Source of the DNA: Pseudomonas sp. 30_B
Lineage (GTDB): Bacteria > Pseudomonadota > Gammaproteobacteria > Pseudomonadales > Pseudomonadaceae
Length of the DNA stretch: 64,000 nucleotides
Assembly (NCBI RefSeq): GCF_017491605.1
Contig: NZ_JAFGYY010000018.1
Span: 54,775 to 118,774, forward strand
Direction: 5' to 3'
A program made the translations under genes and the position numbers. The notes beneath the pieces were generated by a model, which did not search any database, had not been told where the DNA came from, and saw nothing but the letters and a program-made list of their open reading frames with translations. Below, piece after piece: positions 34,061 through 42,547 of the stretch (positions within the stretch are counted from its first letter, which is position 1; each line of letters begins with the position of its first letter).

Positions 34061-34843
34061 ATGCCCCGTTTCTGCGCCAACCTGTCCATGCTGTTCACCG
34101 AGGTGGACTTCCTCGACCGTTTCGATGCCGCCGCCAAGGCCGGCTTCAGCGGTGTCGAGTACCTCTTCCCCTATGACGTCGAGGCCGAGGTGATCAAGGC
34201 CCGCCTGGACGCCAACAAGCTCGAACAAGTGCTGTTCAACCTGCCCGCCGGCGACTGGGCCAAGGGCGAGCGCGGCATCGCCTGCCATCCGGACCGCGTC
34301 GAGGAATTCCGCGCCGGCGTGGACAAGGCCATCGCCTACGCCAAGGTGCTGGGCAACAAGCAGGTCAACTGCCTGGCCGGCATCCGCCCGCAAGGCTACG
34401 ACTGCGCCACCATCGAGAACACCTTCCTGAACAACCTGGAGTACGCGGCGGACAAGCTTGAAGCCGCGGGCATCAAGCTGGTCATGGAAATGATCAACAC
34501 GATCGACATTCCCGGCTTCTACCTGAAGAACACCCAGCAGGCCCTGGAACTTCGCGAGAAGGTCGGCAGCGCCAACCTGTTCCTGCAGTACGACATCTAC
34601 CACATGCAGATCATGGAAGGTGACCTGGCCCGGACCATGGAGAAGAACCTCCCGGCCATCAACCACATCCAGCTGGCCGACAACCCCGGCCGCAACGAAC
34701 CGGGCACCGGCGAGATCAACTACCGCTTCCTGTTCGAGCACCTGGATCGCATCGGCTACAACGGCTGGATCGGTTGCGAATACAAGCCCAAGACCACCAC
34801 CGAAGCCGGTCTGGGCTGGCTGAAGAGCCACAACGTCATCTGA
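34061..34843 (+). CDS. hyi: Hydroxypyruvate isomerase
   Basis: A 260-residue TIM-barrel enzyme of the xylose-isomerase-like family that interconverts hydroxypyruvate and tartronate semialdehyde. It starts PRFCANLSMLFTEVDFLDRF and has metal ligands in the expected order: Glu (VMEMINT), Asp (QYDIYHMQ), His (NHIQLADNPGRNEPGTGEIN) and a final Glu (IGCEYKP). An aaggag site precedes ATG 34061, and it lies 96 bases after gcl. Confidence 0.95.
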   Translation: MPRFCANLSMLFTEVDFLDRFDAAAKAGFSGVEYLFPYDVEAEVIKARLDANKLEQVLFNLPAGDWAKGERGIACHPDRVEEFRAGVDKAIAYAKVLGNKQVNCLAGIRPQGYDCATIENTFLNNLEYAADKLEAAGIKLVMEMINTIDIPGFYLKNTQQALELREKVGSANLFLQYDIYHMQIMEGDLARTMEKNLPAINHIQLADNPGRNEPGTGEINYRFLFEHLDRIGYNGWIGCEYKPKTTTEAGLGWLKSHNVI

Positions 34844-34910
34844 TGCTTTTTGCCGGGCTCCCGCCAGCGCGGGGCCCGATAAACCAACAAGAAAACCAGG
34901 AGAACACCTC

Positions 34911-35801
34911 ATGGCCAAAATCGGATTCATCGGCACCGGTATCATGGGTCTGCCCATGGCGCAGAACCTGCAGAAAGCCGGCCACCAGATCTTCGTCTCC
35001 ACCCACCACGACGCAGCTCCCGCTGCCCTGGTCGAAGCCGGCGCCATCGCCCTGGCTACCCCCAAGGAAGTCGCCCAGGAAGCCGAAGTCATCATCGTCA
35101 TGGTGCCGGACACCCCGCAGGTCGATGACGTTCTGTTCCGCAAGGACGGTATCGCCGAAGGCGTGGGCCCGAACAAGGTCGTGATCGACATGAGCTCGAT
35201 CTCCCCCACCGCTACCAAGACCTTCGCCGAGAAGATCAAGGCCACTGGCGCGCAGTACCTGGACGCCCCGGTATCCGGCGGTGAAGTCGGCGCCAAGGCC
35301 GCGACCCTGAGCATCATGGTCGGCGGTTGCCCGAACACCTTCGAGCGCGTGCTGCCGCTGCTACAGGCCATGGGCAAGAACATCACCCGCGTCGGTGGCA
35401 ACGGTGACGGCCAGACCGCCAAGGTCGCCAACCAGATCATCGTCGCGCTGAACATCCAGGCCGTCGCCGAAGCCCTGCTGTTCGCCGCCAAGAACGGCGC
35501 GGACCCGGCCAAGGTACGTGAAGCGCTGATGGGCGGCTTCGCCTCCTCGCGCATCCTCGAAGTGCACGGCGACCGCATGGTCAAGGGCACCTTCGATCCG
35601 GGCTTCCGCATCAGCCTGCACCAGAAGGACCTGAACCTGGCCCTGGCCGGTGCTCGCGAACTGGGCCTGAACCTGCCCAACACCGCCAATGCCCAACAAG
35701 TGTTCAGCACCTGCGCGGCCATCGGCGGCAGCAACTGGGACCACTCCGGCCTGATCAAGGGCCTGGAGCACATGGCCAACTTCTCGATCCGCAAGGACTG
35801 A
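34911..35801 (+). CDS. glxR: 2-hydroxy-3-oxopropionate (tartronate semialdehyde) reductase
   Basis: A 296-residue beta-hydroxyacid dehydrogenase reducing tartronate semialdehyde to D-glycerate with NAD(P)H. The Rossmann motif is IGFIGTGIMGLPMAQNL at the N-terminus; substrate loop DAPVSGGEVGAKAATL; catalytic lysine in GDGQTAKVANQIIVALN; C-terminal helix with HQKDLNLAL. It follows hyi in the same operon. Confidence 0.95.
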   Translation: MAKIGFIGTGIMGLPMAQNLQKAGHQIFVSTHHDAAPAALVEAGAIALATPKEVAQEAEVIIVMVPDTPQVDDVLFRKDGIAEGVGPNKVVIDMSSISPTATKTFAEKIKATGAQYLDAPVSGGEVGAKAATLSIMVGGCPNTFERVLPLLQAMGKNITRVGGNGDGQTAKVANQIIVALNIQAVAEALLFAAKNGADPAKVREALMGGFASSRILEVHGDRMVKGTFDPGFRISLHQKDLNLALAGARELGLNLPNTANAQQVFSTCAAIGGSNWDHSGLIKGLEHMANFSIRKD

Positions 35802-35815
35802 GGGTTGTCCACTGG

Positions 35816-35917
35816 GTCCCCGCGTTCGCGGGGATGACGACAGCGATGCAGGTCCGGGCGTTATGGGAGTGATGCCAGGACCACGCAAAGCACGTCACCC
35901 CCGCGAAGGCGGGGGAC
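35816..35917. repeat. Paired inverted repeat of the gtccccgcg type
   Basis: gtccccgcg-ttcg-cggggatgac (35816-35838) and gtcacccccgcg-aagg-cgggggac (35894-35917) are two related hairpins in opposite orientation, a repeat family common between genes in several proteobacteria. It lies between glxR and the glycerate kinase gene, where it may reduce read-through. Confidence 0.7.
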
Positions 35918-36053
35918 CAGAACCAGCATCGAACACCCGGCCGTAGGGAATCACGGCCTCGCCGGCCGGGGCGTTCGAATCCATCGCTGAGCCTTCTGTC
36001 CAGCAGAGGCCTGAGCCATGGATACACCACAAGAAGAATCACCGGAGCCTGTC

Positions 36054-37325
36054 ATGAGCCTGGACCCACGCACCTTCCTGCGCGAGTTGTTCGACACCGC
36101 CATTGCCGCCGCGCACCCGGCCCAGGTACTGGCGCAGCATCTGCCCACCGACAAGGGTGGCCGCACCATCGTCATCGGCGCCGGCAAGGCCGCCGGGGCC
36201 ATGGCTGAAGTGGCCGAGAAGCACTGGAATGGCCAAGTCCAGGGCCTGGTCGTGGCGCCTTACGGCTACGGTGCCGACTGCCGCAGCATCGAAGTGGTGG
36301 AAGCCTCGCACCCGGTGCCGGACGATGCCGGCGAGCGCGTCGCGCGCCGCGTGCTGGAACTGATCAGCGGGCTGACCGAGAACGACCGGGTGATCTTCCT
36401 GCTCTCCGGTGGCGGCTCCGCCCTGCTCGCCCTGCCGGCCGAAGGCATCAGCCTCGACGACAAGCGCAGCGTGAACAAGGCACTGCTCAAATCCGGCGCC
36501 GCCATCAGCGAAATGAACTGCGTGCGCAAGCACCTCTCCGCCATCAAGGGCGGCCGCCTGGCCCGCGCTTGCTGGCCGGCCAGCGTGTACACCTACGCGA
36601 TTTCCGACGTGCCCGGCGACGAGGCCACGGTGATCGCCTCCGGCCCCACCGTGGGCGACCCGACCACCTCCGCCGATGCCCTGGCGATCCTCAAACGCTA
36701 CGACATCGAAGTACCGGCCCATGTACGCGCCTGGCTGGAAGACCCGCGTTCGGAAACCGTGAAACCCGGTAACGAATGCCTGTCGCGCAGCCACTTCAAG
36801 CTGATCGCCACGCCCCAGCACGCCCTTGACGCGGTGGCCGCCAAGACGGAAGCCGCCGGCATCCCGACGCTGGTCCTGGGTGATCTGGAAGGCGAATCCC
36901 GCGAGGTGGCCAAGGTCCACGCCGGCATCGCCCGGCAGATTCGCAAGCACGGCCAGCCGCTGAAGGCGCCCTGCCTGATCCTCTCCGGTGGCGAGACCAC
37001 CGTGACCGTACGCGGCAGCGGCCGCGGCGGGCGCAACGCCGAATTTCTCCTCAGCCTCACCGCCGACCTCAAGGGCGAACCGAACATCTGGGCCCTGGCG
37101 GGGGACACCGACGGCATCGACGGCATGGAAAGCAACGCCGGTGCCCTGATGACTCCGTGCAGCTACAACCGCGCCCTCAAGGCCGGCCTCAACCCGCTGC
37201 ACGAGCTCGACAACAACAACGGCTACGGCTTCTTCGCCGAACTGGGCGACCTGGTGATCACCCGGCCGACCCGTACCAACGTCAACGACTTCCGCGCCAT
37301 CCTGGTCCTCGAGAACGACAAATGA
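36054..37325 (+). CDS. ttuD: MOFRL-family glycerate 2-kinase (annotated TtuD elsewhere)
   Basis: A 423-residue protein with the DUF4147 N-terminal domain (VIGAGKAAGAMAEVAE, FLLSGGGSALLALPAEGISLDDK) and a C-terminal MOFRL domain (LILSGGETTVTVRGSGRGGRNAEFLL). Homologues are named hydroxypyruvate reductase TtuD, but the fold is that of glycerate 2-kinases, and no NAD-binding Rossmann motif is present. After glxR makes D-glycerate, phosphorylation to 2-phosphoglycerate fits the operon, which continues with pyruvate kinase. ATG 36054 has a ccggag site; the stop overlaps pyk as ATGA. Confidence 0.85.
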   Translation: MSLDPRTFLRELFDTAIAAAHPAQVLAQHLPTDKGGRTIVIGAGKAAGAMAEVAEKHWNGQVQGLVVAPYGYGADCRSIEVVEASHPVPDDAGERVARRVLELISGLTENDRVIFLLSGGGSALLALPAEGISLDDKRSVNKALLKSGAAISEMNCVRKHLSAIKGGRLARACWPASVYTYAISDVPGDEATVIASGPTVGDPTTSADALAILKRYDIEVPAHVRAWLEDPRSETVKPGNECLSRSHFKLIATPQHALDAVAAKTEAAGIPTLVLGDLEGESREVAKVHAGIARQIRKHGQPLKAPCLILSGGETTVTVRGSGRGGRNAEFLLSLTADLKGEPNIWALAGDTDGIDGMESNAGALMTPCSYNRALKAGLNPLHELDNNNGYGFFAELGDLVITRPTRTNVNDFRAILVLENDK

Positions 37326-38752
37326 CTCCGGATAAAAAAGTAAAGATTCTGGCGACCCTGGGCCCGGCGATCAAAAGCCGTGACGACATCCGCGCTCTGG
37401 TCGAAACAGGCGCCAACCTGTTCCGCCTGAACTTCAGCCACGGCGAGTACAGCGACCACGCCCAGCGTTTCGCCTGGGTCCGCGAAGTGGAAGCCGAGCT
37501 GGACTACCCCATCGGCATCCTCATGGACCTGCAGGGCCCGAAACTGCGCGTCGGCCGCTTCGCCAACGGCGCGGTGCAGCTTGAAAAGGGCCAGAGCTTC
37601 ACCCTGGACCTCAGCGATGTGCCGGGCGACGAAAAACGCGTCAACCTGCCCCACCCGGAGATCATCCAGGCGCTGGAGCCGGGCATGAGCCTGCTGCTGG
37701 ACGATGGCAAGATCCGCCTGCAGGTGGTCAACGCCCACGCAGACGCCATCGAGACCCGCGTGATGAACAGTGGCGAGCTGTCCGACCGCAAGGGCGTCAA
37801 CGTCCCGGAAGCCGTGCTCAAGCTCAGCCCGCTGACCGCCAAGGACCGCCGTGACCTGGACTTCGGTCTGGAGCTGGGCGTGGACTGGGTCGCCCTGTCC
37901 TTCGTGCAGCGTCCCGAAGACATCGAGGAAGCCCGCGCGCTGATCGGCGACAAGGCCTTCCTCATGGCCAAGATCGAGAAGCCGTCGGCGGTGCAGTCCA
38001 TCGAAGCCATCGCCCGCCTGGCCGACGCCATCATGGTCGCCCGTGGCGACCTGGGCGTGGAAATGCCGGCGGAAAGCGTGCCGGGCATCCAGAAGCGCAT
38101 CATCCAGGTCTGCCGTCAGCTCGGCCGTCCGGTGGTGGTGGCGACCCAGATGCTCGAATCCATGCGCTTCTCCCCGGCGCCGACCCGCGCCGAGGTGACC
38201 GACGTGGCCAACGCCGTGAGCGAAGGCGCCGACTGCGTGATGCTCAGTGCCGAGAGCGCCTCGGGCCAGTACCCGCGTGAAGCGGTGGAAATGATGGCGA
38301 AGATCATCCGCCAGGTGGAAGCCGAGCCGGACTACCAGGGCCAGCTCGAACTCAACCGCCCGGAGCCGGACGCCACCGTCTCCGACGCCATCAGCTGCGC
38401 GATCCGCCGCATCAGCCGCATCCTGCCGGTTGCGGTGCTGGTGAACTACACCGAGTCGGGCGCCTCGACCCTGCGCGCTTCCCGCGAACGTCCCAAGGCA
38501 CCGATCCTCAGCCTGACGCCGCAACTGAAGTCCGCCCGCCGCCTGACCGTGGCCTGGGGTGTGCACTCGGTGGTCAACGCGCAGCTCGCCCATGTCGACG
38601 AGATCTGCTCCACCGCCCTGGACATTGCCCTGGCCCAGCGCATGGCGCGCCGTGGCGACACCGTGGTGATCACCGCCGGCGTGCCCTTCGGCCAGCCGGG
38701 CAGCACCAACATGCTGCGCATCGAGACTGTCGCGCCGGCTCTGGAAGGTTAA
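37322..38752 (+). CDS. pyk: Pyruvate kinase
   Basis: A 476-residue glycolytic enzyme turning PEP and ADP into pyruvate and ATP. N-terminal KILATLGPA, K-containing LMDLQGPKLRVG, the B domain (about 70-165), active-site MAKIEKPSAVQ, MVARGDLGVEMP and VATQMLESM, and the C-terminal allosteric domain with TESGASTLRASRERP. Its start is embedded in the ttuD stop, so glyoxylate carbon goes directly to pyruvate in one operon. This is the PykF-like copy of the glyoxylate cluster. Confidence 0.95.
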   Translation: MTPDKKVKILATLGPAIKSRDDIRALVETGANLFRLNFSHGEYSDHAQRFAWVREVEAELDYPIGILMDLQGPKLRVGRFANGAVQLEKGQSFTLDLSDVPGDEKRVNLPHPEIIQALEPGMSLLLDDGKIRLQVVNAHADAIETRVMNSGELSDRKGVNVPEAVLKLSPLTAKDRRDLDFGLELGVDWVALSFVQRPEDIEEARALIGDKAFLMAKIEKPSAVQSIEAIARLADAIMVARGDLGVEMPAESVPGIQKRIIQVCRQLGRPVVVATQMLESMRFSPAPTRAEVTDVANAVSEGADCVMLSAESASGQYPREAVEMMAKIIRQVEAEPDYQGQLELNRPEPDATVSDAISCAIRRISRILPVAVLVNYTESGASTLRASRERPKAPILSLTPQLKSARRLTVAWGVHSVVNAQLAHVDEICSTALDIALAQRMARRGDTVVITAGVPFGQPGSTNMLRIETVAPALEG

Positions 38753-39134
38753 GACAAAGTCCTCTCCCCCGCCCTCACCCTGAAGGGGAAGGGCTGGGGA
38801 GAAGGCAAGCGAGTTCAGGAGCCACGCCCAGCGCGTGCCTCCGCACCGAGTCACTCCCGGACGGACGGGGCCGGGAATACGGGGCCGCGTCCCCGTCCGT
38901 CCGGGTTTGACCTTGACCGAATGCTTGTCGGTCCATGGCCCCCCACGAGCAACTCCCATGCTGGCCATGGAATTTCGAGGCTGTCAGCGGCGATCCCGCC
39001 GGCAGCCTCTTTTCTTTTCAACCAGGTGGCGCGGTCTCGTATGCCAGCGTCACAAGATGCACTACGCTGCGCGGCCTCGATGCGTCCATTACCGGGCGCC
39101 GCCCAGCCCACGATTCCCACTGCCTTGTAGCACC
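38753..39134. repeat. Gene-free stretch with a long perfect inverted repeat
   Basis: A perfect 15-bp inverted repeat (cccggacggacgggg at 38856-38870, ccccgtccgtccggg at 38891-38905) with a 20-base loop. A short cctctccc-type repeat lies at 38760-38800. No T-run follows either side of the 15-bp stem, so it is not a standard terminator. No convincing gene before ATG 39135. Confidence 0.6.
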
Positions 39135-40025
39135 ATGCCCCTCATCCAGCTCGCTCGTACCCGGCTGATCGGATTCGGCCAGATCTACCTGCAGGCCGAC
39201 GCACGCTTCGGCCTGATCCTGCTGCTCAGCATCGCCTGGTCGGCGCCACGACTGTTGCCCGGCGCGCTGCTTGGCAGCCTACTTGGCGCCCTCGCCGCGC
39301 GTTTCCTGCGCGTGCCGCAGACAGACGTCGATGCCGGCCTGTACGACTACAACCCCGTGCTCGTCGGTCTGCTGGTGCCCTTCCTGTTCCAGTGGTCGCC
39401 GGCGATGCTGGTGCTCTGCGTCGCGGCCATCCTCGGTTCCGTGGTAGTGCAAGCGGGCATGCTGCGCCAGTCGCGCCTGCGCTTCGGCCTGCCGGCCTAT
39501 ACGCTGGCCTTCGTGCTGATGGGCTGGGTCTGTGCGGCGCTGGGCAAAACCATTGGGCTGGCACCCGCGACAAGCCCGGGCTGCCTGTCCTGCGACCTGG
39601 TCAACCATTACCTCGACTCGACGGCGCTGGGCTTTGGCGAAGTGATCTTCCTCGGCGAACCGCTGGCCGGCCTGACCATCGCCCTCGGCCTGCTGCTGGC
39701 CGAGCGCCGCGCCGCCTTCTGCGCCCTGGCCGGAGCCGCCGGCGCCCTCCTGATCGCGCCGCTGTGTGGCCTGCCGGCCGCCTCGGCGCAAGCCGGCCTG
39801 CTCGGCCTGAACGGCGCGCTGGCCGGCATCGCCCTGTCGCTACGCTACCGCAGTGCGCTGGCGCCACTGTGCGGCATCCTGCTCGCCGTGCTGCTGCAGC
39901 CGTGCTTCGCGCTGATCGGCCTGCCGGCCTTCACCGCGCCCTTCATCTTCGCCTGCTGGCTGGTGATCCTGGGCCAGCGCCTGCTGTCGGTGCTGCTGCG
40001 CAACCTGCACACGGAAAGGGCCTGA
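39135..40025 (+). CDS. Urea transporter (UT family)
   Basis: A 296-residue inner-membrane channel-like protein with about ten hydrophobic segments and the internal two-fold repeat of urea transporters: FGQIYLQADARFGLILLLSI then DYNPVLVGLLVPF in the first half, and LGEPLAGLTIALGLLL then LLGLNGALAGIALSL in the second. Placed after the glyoxylate operon, it may import or export urea from purine breakdown. Family assignment rests on this repeat; specificity is inferred. Confidence 0.75.
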   Translation: MPLIQLARTRLIGFGQIYLQADARFGLILLLSIAWSAPRLLPGALLGSLLGALAARFLRVPQTDVDAGLYDYNPVLVGLLVPFLFQWSPAMLVLCVAAILGSVVVQAGMLRQSRLRFGLPAYTLAFVLMGWVCAALGKTIGLAPATSPGCLSCDLVNHYLDSTALGFGEVIFLGEPLAGLTIALGLLLAERRAAFCALAGAAGALLIAPLCGLPAASAQAGLLGLNGALAGIALSLRYRSALAPLCGILLAVLLQPCFALIGLPAFTAPFIFACWLVILGQRLLSVLLRNLHTERA

Positions 40026-40072
40026 CCGAGTCTATAGTCAGTCGGGTACTTCCTTCAGCGACGGATCGCACC

Positions 40073-40909
40073 ATGCACTTCGTGAAATACCAGGCCCTGG
40101 GTAACGACTATCTGGTCCATGCCGGCCCCGAGCCGTTCGCCCTGACGCCAGCGCAGATCAGCCGCGTCTGCGATCGCCACTTCGGCATCGGCTCCGACGG
40201 CATCCTGCTGGCGCAGCACACCGACAGCGCCTTCGGCCTGCGCATTCTCAATCCGGACGGCTCCGAGGCGGAGAAGAGCGGCAACGGCCTGCGCATCTTT
40301 TCCCGCTACCTGTGGGACTGCGGGCTGGTCGCCGATCAGCCGTTCGACATCGTCACCGCCGGCGGCACCGTCACCAGCCAGGTGTTCGACGACGGGCGCA
40401 ACGTCGAGGTCTCCATGGGCCGCGCCGAGTTCGCCTGCGCGGCCATACCGGTGCTCATCGATGCGCCGGAAGCCCTGGGCTACCCGCTGGAAATCGATGG
40501 CGAATCGTTGAAGATCAATGCCGTGTCCATGGGCAACCCACATTGCGTGGTGTTCGTCGAGCGGACCAGCCGCGAACTGGCCTGCCGGCTCGGCCCGCTG
40601 CTGGAGCGCCACCCGCTGTTCCCGCGGCGTACCAACGTGCAGTTCGTCGAGTGGCAGGGCTGCAACGCCCTGCGCGTGGAAATCTGGGAGCGTGGCGCCG
40701 GCTACACCCTTTCCTCCGGCACCAGCAGCTGCGCGGCCGCCGCCGTGGCGCGCCGCCTGGGCCTGTGCGAGGAGCGTATCGATCTGAACCTGGCCGGCGG
40801 CCAATTGAAGATCCACGTCGCGAACGACTTCCAGGTCACCATGCGTGGCGCGGTCCAGCGGGTCGCCGGCATCGATCTGGATTCGGAATCCTTCAGCGAC
40901 CTGGGCTGA
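40073..40909 (+). CDS. DapF-like protein lacking both catalytic cysteines
   Basis: A 278-residue diaminopimelate-epimerase-fold protein. Both half-sites align with DapF: FVKYQALGNDYLV, NPDGSEAEKSGNGLRIF, SMGNPHCVVF and WERGAGYTLSSGTSSCAAAAV. In DapF the two acid/base residues are cysteines in QCGNG and ACGTG; here they are Ser69 and Ser215, and the glutamate of GAGET is Tyr211. It is therefore probably not a diaminopimelate epimerase despite likely automatic annotation. It may catalyse isomerisation, dehydration or act on another amino acid. It lies 47 bases after the urea transporter. Confidence 0.8.
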   Translation: MHFVKYQALGNDYLVHAGPEPFALTPAQISRVCDRHFGIGSDGILLAQHTDSAFGLRILNPDGSEAEKSGNGLRIFSRYLWDCGLVADQPFDIVTAGGTVTSQVFDDGRNVEVSMGRAEFACAAIPVLIDAPEALGYPLEIDGESLKINAVSMGNPHCVVFVERTSRELACRLGPLLERHPLFPRRTNVQFVEWQGCNALRVEIWERGAGYTLSSGTSSCAAAAVARRLGLCEERIDLNLAGGQLKIHVANDFQVTMRGAVQRVAGIDLDSESFSDLG

Positions 40910-41117
40910 ACCCGGCCTTTATTCCCGCCGTGACCGTCATGGATCAATGCCGGTCCGTGCACCCTCCTCCAGACTGCCAACTGACCGCCGCCAACGCGGA
41001 ACCTGACCGCTCAATCGACGGGTAACCGCGCATTTCCCGACATCAGGCGGCATAATCCGCGCCCTCGCGCATCCGGCACCGCCGGTGCGATCCCATTCCC
41101 ATGCAGCGAACGATGTC

Positions 41118-42362
41118 ATGACGCTTCCAACTCCCACCCTCCTGCAGCGACTCCAGCGCACCAGCCTGGTCCTGCGGATCTTCATCGGCATGCTCTGCGG
41201 CATCGCCCTCGCCCTGCTCTGGCCACAGGGCGCGCTGGCGGTCGGCCTGCTCGGCAAACTGTTCATCTCGGCGCTGAAGGCCGTCGCGCCGGTACTCGTC
41301 CTGGCGCTGGTGATGTCCTCCATCGCCAACCACAAGCAGGGCCAACGCACGCACATCCGCCCAATCCTGCTGCTGTACCTGATCGGCACCTTCTCGGCGG
41401 CAGTGGTCGCGGTAATGGCCAGCTTCGTCTTCCCCTCCACCCTGGTGCTGCACGCGCCCACCAGCGAACTGGCGCCGCCCGGCGGCATCGGCGAAGTGCT
41501 GCGCTCGCTGCTGTTCAGCGTCACCACCAATCCGGTGAAGGCGCTGCTTGAAGCCGACTTCATCGCCATCCTGGCCTGGGCCATCGGCCTTGGCATCGCC
41601 CTGCGTCACGCACGGCAGACCACCCGCGACCTGCTGGACGACGTCGCCAATGGCGTGACCCTGATCGTCCGCGTGGTAATTGCCTTCGCCCCGCTGGGCA
41701 TCTTCGGCCTGGTGGCCAGCACCATCGCCGAATCCGGCTTCGACGCCCTGGTCGGCTACCTGCACCTTCTGGCCGTGCTGCTCGGCTGCATGCTGTTCGT
41801 GGCGCTGGTGGTCAACCCGCTGATCGTCTTCAGCAAAATTCGCCGCAACCCGTACCCGCTGGTGTTCACCTGCCTGCGCGAGAGCGGCATCACCGCCTTC
41901 TTCACCCGCAGTTCGGCGGCCAACATCCCGGTCAACCTGCAGCTGTGCGAACGCCTGGGCCTGCATGAAGACACCTACTCCGTGTCCATCCCGCTGGGCG
42001 CGACCATCAACATGGCCGGCGCCGCCATCACCATCAGCGTGCTGACCCTGGCGGCGGTGCACACCCTCGGCATCGCCGTGGACCTGCCCACCGCCATCCT
42101 GCTCAGCGTGGTCGCCTCGATCTGTGCCTGCGGCGCCTCCGGTGTGGCCGGCGGCTCGCTGTTGCTGATCCCGCTGGCCTGCGGCCTGTTCGGCATCTCC
42201 AGCGAGGTGGCGATGCAAGTGGTGGCGGTCGGTTTCATCATCGGCATCCTCCAGGATTCGGCGGAAACCGCCCTGAACTCCTCCACCGACGTGCTGTTCA
42301 CCGCTGCGGCCTGTCTGGCCGAAGACGACGCCAACAGCGCCGAGGCCGGCGAACGCGCCTGA
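41118..42362 (+). CDS. sstT: Serine/threonine:sodium symporter SstT
   Basis: A 414-residue dicarboxylate/amino-acid:cation symporter. Eight membrane helices and two hairpins are expected. The hairpin ITAFFTRSSAANIPVNLQLCERLGL and the conserved unwound segment SVSIPLGATINMAGAAITISVLTL match SstT, as does ICACGASGVAGGSLLLIPLACGLFG. It takes up serine and threonine with Na+. ATG 41118 starts the family-like sequence. Confidence 0.92.
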   Translation: MTLPTPTLLQRLQRTSLVLRIFIGMLCGIALALLWPQGALAVGLLGKLFISALKAVAPVLVLALVMSSIANHKQGQRTHIRPILLLYLIGTFSAAVVAVMASFVFPSTLVLHAPTSELAPPGGIGEVLRSLLFSVTTNPVKALLEADFIAILAWAIGLGIALRHARQTTRDLLDDVANGVTLIVRVVIAFAPLGIFGLVASTIAESGFDALVGYLHLLAVLLGCMLFVALVVNPLIVFSKIRRNPYPLVFTCLRESGITAFFTRSSAANIPVNLQLCERLGLHEDTYSVSIPLGATINMAGAAITISVLTLAAVHTLGIAVDLPTAILLSVVASICACGASGVAGGSLLLIPLACGLFGISSEVAMQVVAVGFIIGILQDSAETALNSSTDVLFTAAACLAEDDANSAEAGERA

Positions 42363-42472
42363 CCCCTGGACGGGACGGCGGACCACTCCCGCCGTCCCAT
42401 CCTTCCCGCGCTCTCCCCCCTCCCGCCGCTCGATCCCGCGGCTGCCCGTGTGCACGGGCGAATAAGCAAATA

Positions 42473-42492
42473 GCCTTTAAGTATTTAAAGGC
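42473..42492. promoter_or_regulatory. Palindrome upstream of sbp
   Basis: gcctttaa-gtat-ttaaaggc is a perfect 8-bp inverted repeat 56 bases before the sbp start, followed by catataac and cataat, possible -10 elements. A regulator site or a promoter-overlapping operator is likely; it does not fit a CysB site as I know it. Confidence 0.45.
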
Positions 42493-42547
42493 CATATAAC
42501 CCGAAGGCATAATCCGCCCTAGACAACACTGCCAAAAGGATCGGATT

